Source of the DNA: Lacimicrobium sp. SS2-24
GTDB lineage: Bacteria; Pseudomonadota; Gammaproteobacteria; Enterobacterales; Alteromonadaceae
DNA length: 64,000 bases
Direction of reading: 5' to 3'
Assembly: GCF_002201535.1 (NCBI RefSeq)
Contig: NZ_NIWW01000001.1
Span: 372,001-436,000, forward strand
This document shows, one piece after another, positions 1-6,815 of the stretch (position 1 is its first letter; every line of letters begins with the position of its first letter). Position numbers and translations under genes: made by a program. The notes under the pieces were generated by a model. It searched no databases, was not told the origin of the DNA, and saw only the letters and a list, made by a program, of their open reading frames with translations.

Positions 1-424
1 TGGCCGCCTTGCCGCGTATCGCGTTTTCTTCTTTTGCTAACTGTCGCTCATCCAGCACGACGGGCGAAAGCTGATTCTGCTGACACCTGTGATACAGGGT
101 ATTCAGTCTCTCCTCCTCTTTATCGTCGGTGGCCACAATCAGCTTTCCACACTGCAAAAAGGGCAGATTATAACGCCGGCAAAATGCCAGCGTTCGCTCC
201 AGCCCCTCTCTGCAGTAGCGGGCTTTGAGGCTACCCGGTTGATAATAGACACCGGCGTGAATCACGCCTGAATTACGTCCTGTCTGATGCTGAGCTGCCT
301 GCAGTTCTTTCTCAACTATTGCCACACGTTTTCCAGGATGACGCTCGAGGTATATGTGGGCGCAGGCAGCGCCCAGTATGCCGGCTCCGGCAATAATCAA
401 GTCAAAGTGTTGTTCTGTGCTCAT
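1..424 (-). CDS. lhgO: L-2-hydroxyglutarate oxidase, N-terminal part (cut by window edge)
   Basis: Only the first 141 codons are inside the window; the gene runs off the left edge. The visible protein begins MSTEQHFDLIIAGAGILGAA, a Rossmann FAD-binding glycine motif (GAGILG), and continues with QTGRNSGVIHAGVYY and PGSLKARYC, which are signatures of the LhgO/YgaF branch of the DAO flavoprotein family. Family members oxidise L-2-hydroxyglutarate to 2-oxoglutarate and pass electrons to the membrane quinone pool. The ATG lies in an ATGA overlap with the stop of the upstream lipoprotein gene, so the two are probably co-transcribed and translationally coupled. A D-2-hydroxyglutarate dehydrogenase-like protein is at the other end of the window. 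The assignment is good; the missing C-terminal two thirds cannot be checked. Confidence 0.88.
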   Translation of the reverse strand, partial: MSTEQHFDLIIAGAGILGAACAHIYLERHPGKRVAIVEKELQAAQHQTGRNSGVIHAGVYYQPGSLKARYCREGLERTLAFCRRYNLPFLQCGKLIVATDDKEEERLNTLYHRCQQNQLSPVVLDERQLAKEENAIRGKAA

Positions 425-1251
425 GATGGTCCAATCAAATTGTCCAACTGCTGAATAAGGTTATTGATTTCACGATTAAGGTGCGCCCGTTGTCGAGAGG
501 TCAGGCTGCGGTTAAGCTCATGCAGCATTTTTGCATAGACGCCACGATTATGCGCCGCTTGTTGCTGATATTGAACTGATTCGAATTGCTGAGGGCGGGT
601 AAGCACATCATTCAATTGTGTGCGCCACGGGTTACCATCCTGTCGTTCAAGCAGCACAGAACGCGCCGCGTCCTGCCACGTCCGCCGGTAAGCCATCCAG
701 GCATCGAAATTATCGGTTAACTGTTGTACATGGGCAGTGATCAGATGTTGCTGATATTCCGTTAAGGGGCCAATCCAGCGCTTCACGTCGTCTATTCTCT
801 CCTCAACACGCTCATCATTTTCCTCCCGATAGTGCCGCTTCTCACGTTTCTCGTTACGCGCTTGTAATGCAACAAATAGAGACTGAATTTGCTCATCTGT
901 AAGGGTTAACGCAAGATCACTGATATCATCGCTCAGGGTCTCAATCAGCCGCAACCAATGCGCACGTCCTTTATCAAACTCCACCATCCATTGTGCCTCG
1001 GTTAATGGTGCTTCGTTTATCCGGGCCTGCAAATCAATCAGATGGCGCCGATAGCTGTCCAGCTCCTGGTTGCGGTGCCATTTCAGCCATTTTCCCATGT
1101 ATTGGTCAAATACCCGCTTTTGCGCCGTATTGAGCTCTACATAATCATCAATATACCAATGCACCAGCCAATCCAGATTATTGTATACAAAGCCAGTGGA
1201 ACACCCCGCTAAACTGATGGTGAGAACCACGCCGAGTAGAAACTTTTTCAT
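421..1251 (-). CDS. DUF6279 family lipoprotein
   Basis: A 276-residue predicted lipoprotein. The signal peptide MKKFLLGVVLTISLAGC ends in a clear LAGC lipobox with Cys17 as the lipidation site. The mature part starts with YNNLDWLVHWYIDDYVEL, the hallmark of the DUF6279 lipoproteins common in marine gammaproteobacteria. The remainder is charged and probably helical, with many Arg, Glu and Gln residues (for example residues 130-160) and no membrane segment. It is expected on the periplasmic side of a membrane; no biochemical role is known to me. It lies upstream of lhgO with a 4-base ATGA overlap. Both are transcribed away from pfkA. Confidence 0.85.
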   Translation of the reverse strand: MKKFLLGVVLTISLAGCSTGFVYNNLDWLVHWYIDDYVELNTAQKRVFDQYMGKWLKWHRNQELDSYRRHLIDLQARINEAPLTEAQWMVEFDKGRAHWLRLIETLSDDISDLALTLTDEQIQSLFVALQARNEKREKRHYREENDERVEERIDDVKRWIGPLTEYQQHLITAHVQQLTDNFDAWMAYRRTWQDAARSVLLERQDGNPWRTQLNDVLTRPQQFESVQYQQQAAHNRGVYAKMLHELNRSLTSRQRAHLNREINNLIQQLDNLIGPS

Positions 1252-1357
1252 CTGACTACCTGATACTTTAATTTGCCTGTTATCTTATACCCTCAGATTT
1301 ACAGAATTGATCGTTACCTGTCTAATCAGAAACGAAATACCAGCATCAGGAAGCGCT

Positions 1358-2365
1358 ATGAAAAGAATTGCCTTGTTAACCTCAGGTGGCGATGCCCCTG
1401 GAATGAATGCTGCTATCCGCGCCATCGTTCTGGCCTGTCACTATGAGGGCATTGTGCCGCTTGGTTATCGACATGGTTTTAACGGGTTACTGGAACAAGA
1501 ATACCGTGTTCTTGAGACGGAAGATGTGTACAACATTATCCAACGTGGCGGAACGATTCTTAAAAGTGCTCGCTGTCAGGCCTTTACTACTGAACAGGGT
1601 GCTCGCACCGCCGCCCGCAATCTCGATGAGGCCAATGTAGATGGCTTGATTATTATCGGGGGAGATGGCTCCTTCCATGGTGCCGAGCACCTGTCTAAAT
1701 ATTGGCAAGGCAAGATTGTCGGACTGCCTGGTACCATCGACAATGATATCAATGGTACGGATGCCACCATTGGCTACTACACCGCTATTGATACGGCTTT
1801 AGAGAGTATCGATAAAGTACGTGATACGGCGGATGCGTTTGAGCGCATTTTTTTAATAGAAGTGATGGGAAGGCACGCCGGGTTCATCGGTCTGAGTGCC
1901 GCGGTATGCTCAGGTGCAGAACAGGTCCTGCTGCCTGAGCTTTATGCGGATGCGCCGCCTGAGCTGGAAATCCTCGCGGAACACATCAAACGGGCTCAGA
2001 GAATACGTGGAAAATGCAGTTATATTATGGTCATGTCTGAGAACCTGTGGCCCGGTGGCGCCACAGATCTGGCCAAACAGTTGCAGTCCAGTACCGGAAT
2101 TGAATGCAGGCCGGTTATTTTGGGACACGTGCAACGTGGCGGCTCACCGGTTAGCCTTGATCGTATGCTGGCCTCAAAACTGGGCGCCTATGCCGTTGAA
2201 GCCTTATGCGAAGGTAAAACCGGCATCATGATTGGTGAGCGCAATCATCAGTTGGTTGAAGTGCCCTTTCAGCAAAGCTGGAATAAGACTAAAGCTCTTG
2301 ACCCCTATCTTGTAAAAATTCAGCGTCAGATTTTCGATTTGGTCAGCAACGAAAAGCCACACTGA
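1358..2365 (+). CDS. pfkA: ATP-dependent 6-phosphofructokinase
   Basis: A 335-residue phosphofructokinase I that phosphorylates fructose 6-phosphate to fructose 1,6-bisphosphate, the committed step of glycolysis, in the cytoplasm. All the family motifs are visible: TSGGDAPGMNA at the N terminus, GGDGS for ATP/Mg binding, PGTIDNDI with the catalytic Asp, MGRHAG for substrate binding, and HVQRGGSP near the C-terminal third. The ATG at 1358 was chosen because AGGAAG precedes it (1348-1353) and MKRIALLTSGG is the normal family start; an in-frame extension to 1307 adds 17 residues with no family match. It is divergent from the DUF6279 lipoprotein gene and appears to be a single-gene unit. Confidence 0.96.
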   Translation: MKRIALLTSGGDAPGMNAAIRAIVLACHYEGIVPLGYRHGFNGLLEQEYRVLETEDVYNIIQRGGTILKSARCQAFTTEQGARTAARNLDEANVDGLIIIGGDGSFHGAEHLSKYWQGKIVGLPGTIDNDINGTDATIGYYTAIDTALESIDKVRDTADAFERIFLIEVMGRHAGFIGLSAAVCSGAEQVLLPELYADAPPELEILAEHIKRAQRIRGKCSYIMVMSENLWPGGATDLAKQLQSSTGIECRPVILGHVQRGGSPVSLDRMLASKLGAYAVEALCEGKTGIMIGERNHQLVEVPFQQSWNKTKALDPYLVKIQRQIFDLVSNEKPH

Positions 2366-2590
2366 CACCGCTTTAACCTTAAAGACCGTTTTTAGTTATA
2401 ACAATAAAGTCGTTTCCCGGATACCGTCACCGTGCGCGCCGGGAGTCGTCCCCTCCCTGCCTATCGGTTTTACCTGCATATAAATATTCCTGTCATGGGC
2501 TTTCCCTCGCCATACCTGAGCTACAGCGATACCAGAAAAAATTATTAGTAAGAGTTTGATTACAAAAAGTTGCAAAACCTGAAACTGCAC

Positions 2591-2596
2591 TATACT
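2591..2596 (+). promoter_or_regulatory. Putative -10 box upstream of the porin-like gene
   Basis: TATACT lies 30 bases before the start codon of the TorF-type porin gene. A TTGCAA at 2570-2575 could be the -35, but the spacer is only 15 bases, shorter than the optimal 17. An AGGAAA ribosome-binding site follows at about 2613. It would be the promoter for the sensory block that begins here. Confidence 0.4.
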
Positions 2597-2626
2597 TAAT
2601 CTGAAAATCTCTTAGGAAACAACACT

Positions 2627-3307
2627 ATGCATCGTAAAACACTCGCTTTACTTGCCACTCTTTCTTGCTCATTGAGCGCACAGGCCGAGTGGTCTTCAAC
2701 CGTCACCCTCGCCAGCGATTACCTGTTTAACGGCGTCAGTCAGACAGATGAAAAGCCCGCGTTGCAGGCCAGTCTCGATTGGGCTGGCGACAGCGGCTGG
2801 TATGCCGGCGTCTGGGGATCTAACGTTGATTTTGGTGATGACACCAACCTGGAAGTGGATCTGTATGCCGGCTATTACCAGGATATTAATGACAGTGTCG
2901 GCCTTGATGTTGGCATCGCACAGTACACCTATCATGGGGCCAGTTACAGTGATGAAGGTAACTACGCAGAAGCCTATATGAAATGGGCTTTGGGTAATAC
3001 CGAGCTCAACTTCTGGTACGCATGGGATTACTTTGGCACTGGGGCCGGTCATTACATCGTCATGCTCAACCACACCATTGAAATCAATGATGATCTCTCT
3101 GTGCTGCTGGGTGTCGACCGTTCTACCAGTATGGACAGTGACAAATTTCAATGGGAAGACGGCGAAGATTCTTACATACACTGGCAAGCCACTGCCAATT
3201 ACAGCCTCTCGGGTTTCGACCTTTCTCTGGGTGTCCAGGGAACAGACCTGGATACCTACGGTGATACCCGTGTGCTGCTAACCGTTGGCAGAACTTTCAG
3301 TTTCTGA
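2627..3307 (+). CDS. TorF family putative porin (Gcw_chp type outer-membrane protein)
   Basis: A 226-residue outer-membrane beta-barrel candidate. MHRKTLALLATLSCSLSAQA is a Sec signal peptide cleaved after AQA. The mature start, with SDYLFNGVSQTDEKPALQASLD, followed by alternating strands such as YAGVWGSNVDFG and VDLYAGYYQD, is the signature of the TIGR02001 (Gcw_chp/TorF) family. It ends in Phe (VGRTFSF*), as BAM-assembled barrels do. The family is proposed to form small diffusion pores; substrates are unknown. It is first in a same-strand run with two binding-protein genes, a chemoreceptor and a histidine kinase, so it might admit the ligand those proteins detect, which is inference from context only. 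Confidence 0.82.
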   Translation: MHRKTLALLATLSCSLSAQAEWSSTVTLASDYLFNGVSQTDEKPALQASLDWAGDSGWYAGVWGSNVDFGDDTNLEVDLYAGYYQDINDSVGLDVGIAQYTYHGASYSDEGNYAEAYMKWALGNTELNFWYAWDYFGTGAGHYIVMLNHTIEINDDLSVLLGVDRSTSMDSDKFQWEDGEDSYIHWQATANYSLSGFDLSLGVQGTDLDTYGDTRVLLTVGRTFSF

Positions 3308-3323
3308 TTAGGGAGATGCAACC

Positions 3324-4046
3324 ATGAAATCCATCCTGATCCTATTGGTCATACTTGTTTTTACGCCCTTTTCTCGCGCGGAGACGCTCTATCTGACATC
3401 GCTGGACTGGCCGCCCTACTCCGGGAAAAAGCTCACAGAACAGGGAGCTTCTGTCGCCGTGGCTAAGGCCGCCTTTGCGGCCATGGGGCATGAACTGATT
3501 GTTGAATTCTACCCATGGAGCCGGGCTGTAAAGCTCGCCAGTGATGATAAAAAGTATGTGGGCTACTTCCCTGAATACGCCTACGAGTCGGAGCAATTTG
3601 TTTTTTCCGATTCCATGGGTCAGGGACCTCTTGGACTCGTGCAGAACAAGAGTAAACCCATAAACTGGAATACGGTTAGCGATCTTACCCAGTATAAGCT
3701 CGGAGTGGTTCAGGATTACGTCAACACCGAGGAATTGGATGCACTTATCGCCAGCGGTGACATCAGTGCCCAGGCCGTGGTATCAGACGATAAGAATGTG
3801 CAAAAGGTCGCTGCTGGTCGAATTGATGCCGCGGTTATCGATGGCAACGTACTGAGCTACATGCTGACTCATGATAGCAATCTGAAGTCGCTGGCAGACA
3901 AAGTTGAACTGAACGAAAAGCTTCTTGTAAACAAAGATCTGCACATTGCCTTCGAAAATACTAATGAAGGTGCCAAATGGCGCGATATCTTTAATCAGGG
4001 ACTCAAAAAAATAAATATTGAGGCCATTATGGCTAAGTACCTATGA
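3324..4046 (+). CDS. Periplasmic substrate-binding protein, SBP_bac_3 type
   Basis: A 240-residue secreted protein. The signal peptide MKSILILLVILVFTPFSRA is followed by ETLYLTSLDWPPYSG, the usual entry strand of family-3 solute-binding proteins (amino-acid-type, PF00497). FYPWSRAVKLA and the C-terminal KDLHIAFENTNEG also fit the branch found in Alteromonas and Shewanella. There is no ABC permease or ATPase gene nearby. Instead a chemoreceptor gene follows 90 bases downstream, so the protein may present a ligand to the receptor rather than feed a transporter. The gene starts 16 bases after the porin gene with a GGAGA ribosome-binding site, which supports co-transcription. Confidence 0.82.
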   Translation: MKSILILLVILVFTPFSRAETLYLTSLDWPPYSGKKLTEQGASVAVAKAAFAAMGHELIVEFYPWSRAVKLASDDKKYVGYFPEYAYESEQFVFSDSMGQGPLGLVQNKSKPINWNTVSDLTQYKLGVVQDYVNTEELDALIASGDISAQAVVSDDKNVQKVAAGRIDAAVIDGNVLSYMLTHDSNLKSLADKVELNEKLLVNKDLHIAFENTNEGAKWRDIFNQGLKKINIEAIMAKYL

Positions 4047-4051
4047 CGGCC

Positions 4052-4065
4052 CCTTAATATTAAGG
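4052..4065. repeat. 14-bp perfect palindrome between binding-protein and chemoreceptor genes
   Basis: CCTTAATATTAAGG reads identically on both strands and starts 6 bases after the stop codon of the binding-protein gene. As RNA it could form only a short AU-rich stem with no proper loop, and no U-run follows, so it is not an intrinsic terminator. It could be a dimeric regulator site; no regulator is identified. Confidence 0.4.
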
Positions 4066-4135
4066 CCATGGTGTTAGCGGCACAGAGGAGGTGCTGCGTA
4101 ACACACAGAAACTAACCTCTGACGTTGAGATGCTC

Positions 4136-5629
4136 ATGAAGTTTACAAAGTCCATATCCTTTAAGCTGATTATTGCTGCGCTGACCCTTGTTTTAGTCGT
4201 TGTTCTGGTGTTGGGCGTTTATGACTACAATGTACAAAGCAAACGATTAAAGCAGCGCCAACAGACCCAAATTACCCTGATGGAATCGCGTTTGCAGCTT
4301 AACTTACCCGCCGCCATGTGGAATTTTGAAGAAGGCCAGATGGAGCGCATTCTCAATGCAGAGCAGCAGTCAGAGGATGTGGCAATGCTGGAAATCATCA
4401 ACGATTCCGGTGAAAAGGTCATGCAATCCAGTGGTAAAAGTACCAGTGAGACCCGCAATATTACCCTGCGTTATGAAGAAGATGGCAATGCCACCGAACT
4501 GGGTAAGGTTCGCATCCATATTGATAATACCGCCATTGAAGAGCAGCTCAGCAGCCTCGCCATCGGCGCTCTGGTCAAAGGCTTATTGCTGGCAGGATTG
4601 TTGGTGGCAGCTATTTATCTGTTGTTCAATAAGCTTGTCATCGCCCCGCTGTCAGATGTCGCCAATGCGCTTGAAAATATTGCCCGGGGTGAAGGTGACC
4701 TGACCCGCAGACTGGTGGTAAAACGTGATGACGAAATTGGCAAAGTGGCCGAGTCTTTCAATGTGTTTGTAGAAAAAATTCAGACCCTGGTGTTATCCAT
4801 TCAGGAAGTGGTTGAGCAGACTCTGAACAATGCACAAAGCGTCCACGATGGCACAGAGGCCGGCCGTGGCCACCTGCAAAAGCAACAATCGGAAACAGAT
4901 CAGGTTGCCACCGCTATCACACAAATGTCTTCTTCTGCTAAGGAAATTGCACACAATGTTCAGCTAACAGCTGATTCCGCTGACCATGTTAGTGAGGATG
5001 CAAAGAAAGTCTCAGAGATCATTCGTACCTCGGTCAACTCTATCAACAACCTGTCCGAGCAGCTCGAACAGGCTGCCTCGGTGGTCGGGTCACTTGAAAG
5101 CGACGTAGAAGGCATCGTTACCGTGCTTGAGGTAATTCGTAGCATTGCCGAACAAACCAACCTGCTCGCCCTTAATGCCGCTATTGAGGCTGCCAGGGCC
5201 GGAGATCAGGGACGCGGCTTCGCCGTAGTTGCCGATGAAGTCAGAGCGCTGGCTTCCAGAACACAGGACAGCACGTCACAGATTCAACAAACCATAGAAA
5301 AACTGCAAAGCAGTGCCAAGTCCGCCGTTTCGGTTATGGAACAGAGCCAGAGTCAAAGTAAAGAGTCAGTTGAAAACGCCCGCAGTTCCGGCGATTCCAT
5401 CAGTGGCATTCTTGAGTCAACCAGTGAAATCACTTCAATGGCGACACAAATTGCCACAGCCGTCGAGCAGCAGAGTACCGTTGCTGAAGAACTCAGTCAT
5501 AACGTTAATCGTATCGTCAGTGCCGGTCACGACAGCCTTCACCAGCTTGAAGAAATGACTGAGAGTTCACAAAGCATGCATGAAACTGCAGAGCGACTGA
5601 GTCGCCTTGCCCGACAGTTTAAAGCCTGA
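4136..5629 (+). CDS. Methyl-accepting chemotaxis protein
   Basis: A chemoreceptor of 497 residues from this ATG. An N-terminal membrane helix ([18 protein letters not shown]) is followed by a periplasmic region of about 125 residues rich in Gln and Glu, a second membrane helix ([15 protein letters not shown]), a HAMP domain ([19 protein letters not shown]) and a long coiled-coil signalling domain. The conserved hairpin tip reads [19 protein letters not shown] with [15 protein letters not shown], the part that contacts CheA and CheW. An in-frame GTG at 4091 would add 15 residues, but AGGAG abuts it directly, so the start is uncertain; ATGs at 4130 and 4136 are also possible. The partner may be the preceding binding protein. 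No cheA or cheY lies in the window. Confidence 0.92.
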   Translation: MKFTKSISFKLIIAALTLVLVVVLVLGVYDYNVQSKRLKQRQQTQITLMESRLQLNLPAAMWNFEEGQMERILNAEQQSEDVAMLEIINDSGEKVMQSSGKSTSETRNITLRYEEDGNATELGKVRIHIDNTAIEEQLSSLAIGALVKGLLLAGLLVAAIYLLFNKLVIAPLSDVANALENIARGEGDLTRRLVVKRDDEIGKVAESFNVFVEKIQTLVLSIQEVVEQTLNNAQSVHDGTEAGRGHLQKQQSETDQVATAITQMSSSAKEIAHNVQLTADSADHVSEDAKKVSEIIRTSVNSINNLSEQLEQAASVVGSLESDVEGIVTVLEVIRSIAEQTNLLALNAAIEAARAGDQGRGFAVVADEVRALASRTQDSTSQIQQTIEKLQSSAKSAVSVMEQSQSQSKESVENARSSGDSISGILESTSEITSMATQIATAVEQQSTVAEELSHNVNRIVSAGHDSLHQLEEMTESSQSMHETAERLSRLARQFKA

Positions 5630-5642
5630 CACTCAGGGACGA

Positions 5643-5691
5643 CCTCCATTGCACGGAGGCCCAACTGCGGGAACCTTTCTATCGGGTTCCC
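5643..5691 (+). promoter_or_regulatory. Two consecutive hairpins in the leader of the PotD-like gene
   Basis: Between the chemoreceptor stop and the PotD-like start are two stems: CCTCC (5643-5647) with GGAGG (5655-5659), and GGGAACC (5669-5675) with GGTTCCC (5685-5691). The second is followed by CCTACTTTT, a poor U-tract that ends just before the ribosome-binding site GAGGAG. The pair could act as a partial terminator or attenuator, or as an mRNA-stability element that sets the PotD-like level apart from the chemoreceptor. It matches no riboswitch class I know. Confidence 0.4.
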
Positions 5692-5712
5692 CTACTTTTG
5701 AGGAGCATCCCA

Positions 5713-6777
5713 ATGCGACTTATTACCCTGAGTACGGCGCTGGCTGTACTGGTGTCCTGTTCAGCCTGGTCAAAGATCCAACTCAATGTACTGGAGTGGG
5801 AGGGCTACGTCAGTCCTTTTGCTGCTGAATTTACAGCGTATGCAAAAGACAAAGGCATGGATGTCGAACTCAATATTCTGTCCCCCTATATCACCAATCC
5901 GGAACAGATTTTTAAAGCATTAAGAGCTAAAACCGCTGACGTTGTTACCCCAACCCACAATTACTATAAAATGAATCAGGACAAGCTGTTTCAGGTGTTA
6001 CAGCCAATAGACTTCACTCGGTTACAGCACTACCCCAAAGTTTTAGCGTCATTACGCAGCGCCGGCTACGATAATTTTAACGGTCAGAAATATTCGGTGC
6101 CACTGCTTGGTGGCTCATACGGCTTAGCCTACAATCAGGACAAAGTCAGTGCGCCAGAATCCTGGGCTGTGCTGTGGGATCCGGCAAACAAGGGCAAATA
6201 CAGCGTCACAGACGACCAGTTCGAAGCCAACTTGTATATCACGATGCTGGTGCTCGGCTATCCCCCACAGACATTCTATGATGTAGACAGCGGCAGCTTC
6301 GATGAGCAACAAGTTCAGGCAAAACTCAATCAACTGGTGGCAAATGCGCAATCATTCTGGGGAGGCATGCCAGAAGCCAGCACCATGCAGCAACTGAGTT
6401 ATGTAACCGATTATTGGTTTGGTGTCGCAGCGGCCAATGATGCGGGACAGAGCTGGGCGCTCGCGAACCCTAAAGAGGGGCAAACTGTCTGGCTGGATAC
6501 CCTTGCTATAGGTAAACATGTTGATGCAGAGAAGCTTAAGGCCAGCTATCTACTCTTTGATTTTCTGATCAGTGAGCCAGTTCAGAAGCGCATCCTGGAA
6601 ATGTACGGCTCTATCATCGTCAATAGTGCTACCGCAGAGCTGTTGGAACCAGAAATGGCAGAAAAAGGTCGGGTTGGGGATGAAACATTTTTCGTAGAGG
6701 AAATGTTCTGGCAACCGATGAACTCAAGAACCCGCAATATCTATAAAGATATGTGGAAAAAAGCACGTCAACAGTAA
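5713..6777 (+). CDS. PotD-like periplasmic extracellular solute-binding protein
   Basis: A 354-residue family-1 binding protein of the spermidine/putrescine (PotD/PotF) type. After the signal sequence comes LNVLEWEGYVSPF, which corresponds to the first strand of PotD, and later VPLLGGSYGLAYNQDKV and VLWDPANKGKYSV, typical of polyamine-binding proteins. LVSC at residues 13-16 resembles a lipobox, so it may be a lipoprotein, although a signal peptidase I site (AWS-K) is also possible. The ATG at 5713 was preferred over the in-frame TTG at 5698 because GAGGAG precedes it. No permease or ATPase genes accompany it; a dCache histidine kinase follows directly. This resembles NspS-type binding proteins, which signal through a membrane partner rather than transport. 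Confidence 0.85.
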   Translation: MRLITLSTALAVLVSCSAWSKIQLNVLEWEGYVSPFAAEFTAYAKDKGMDVELNILSPYITNPEQIFKALRAKTADVVTPTHNYYKMNQDKLFQVLQPIDFTRLQHYPKVLASLRSAGYDNFNGQKYSVPLLGGSYGLAYNQDKVSAPESWAVLWDPANKGKYSVTDDQFEANLYITMLVLGYPPQTFYDVDSGSFDEQQVQAKLNQLVANAQSFWGGMPEASTMQQLSYVTDYWFGVAAANDAGQSWALANPKEGQTVWLDTLAIGKHVDAEKLKASYLLFDFLISEPVQKRILEMYGSIIVNSATAELLEPEMAEKGRVGDETFFVEEMFWQPMNSRTRNIYKDMWKKARQQ

Positions 6778-6815
6778 ATGTTAATGTGCCGATGCTGCCA
6801 ACTCTCAGACAGAAT

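Noticed and set aside
2401-2590. Possible riboswitch upstream of the porin-like gene
   Set aside because: GC-rich segments can pair weakly, but I could not match any known riboswitch core.
2696-3187. 163-codon minus-strand reading frame
   Set aside because: Antisense to the TorF-type porin gene, which has a signal peptide and family motifs.
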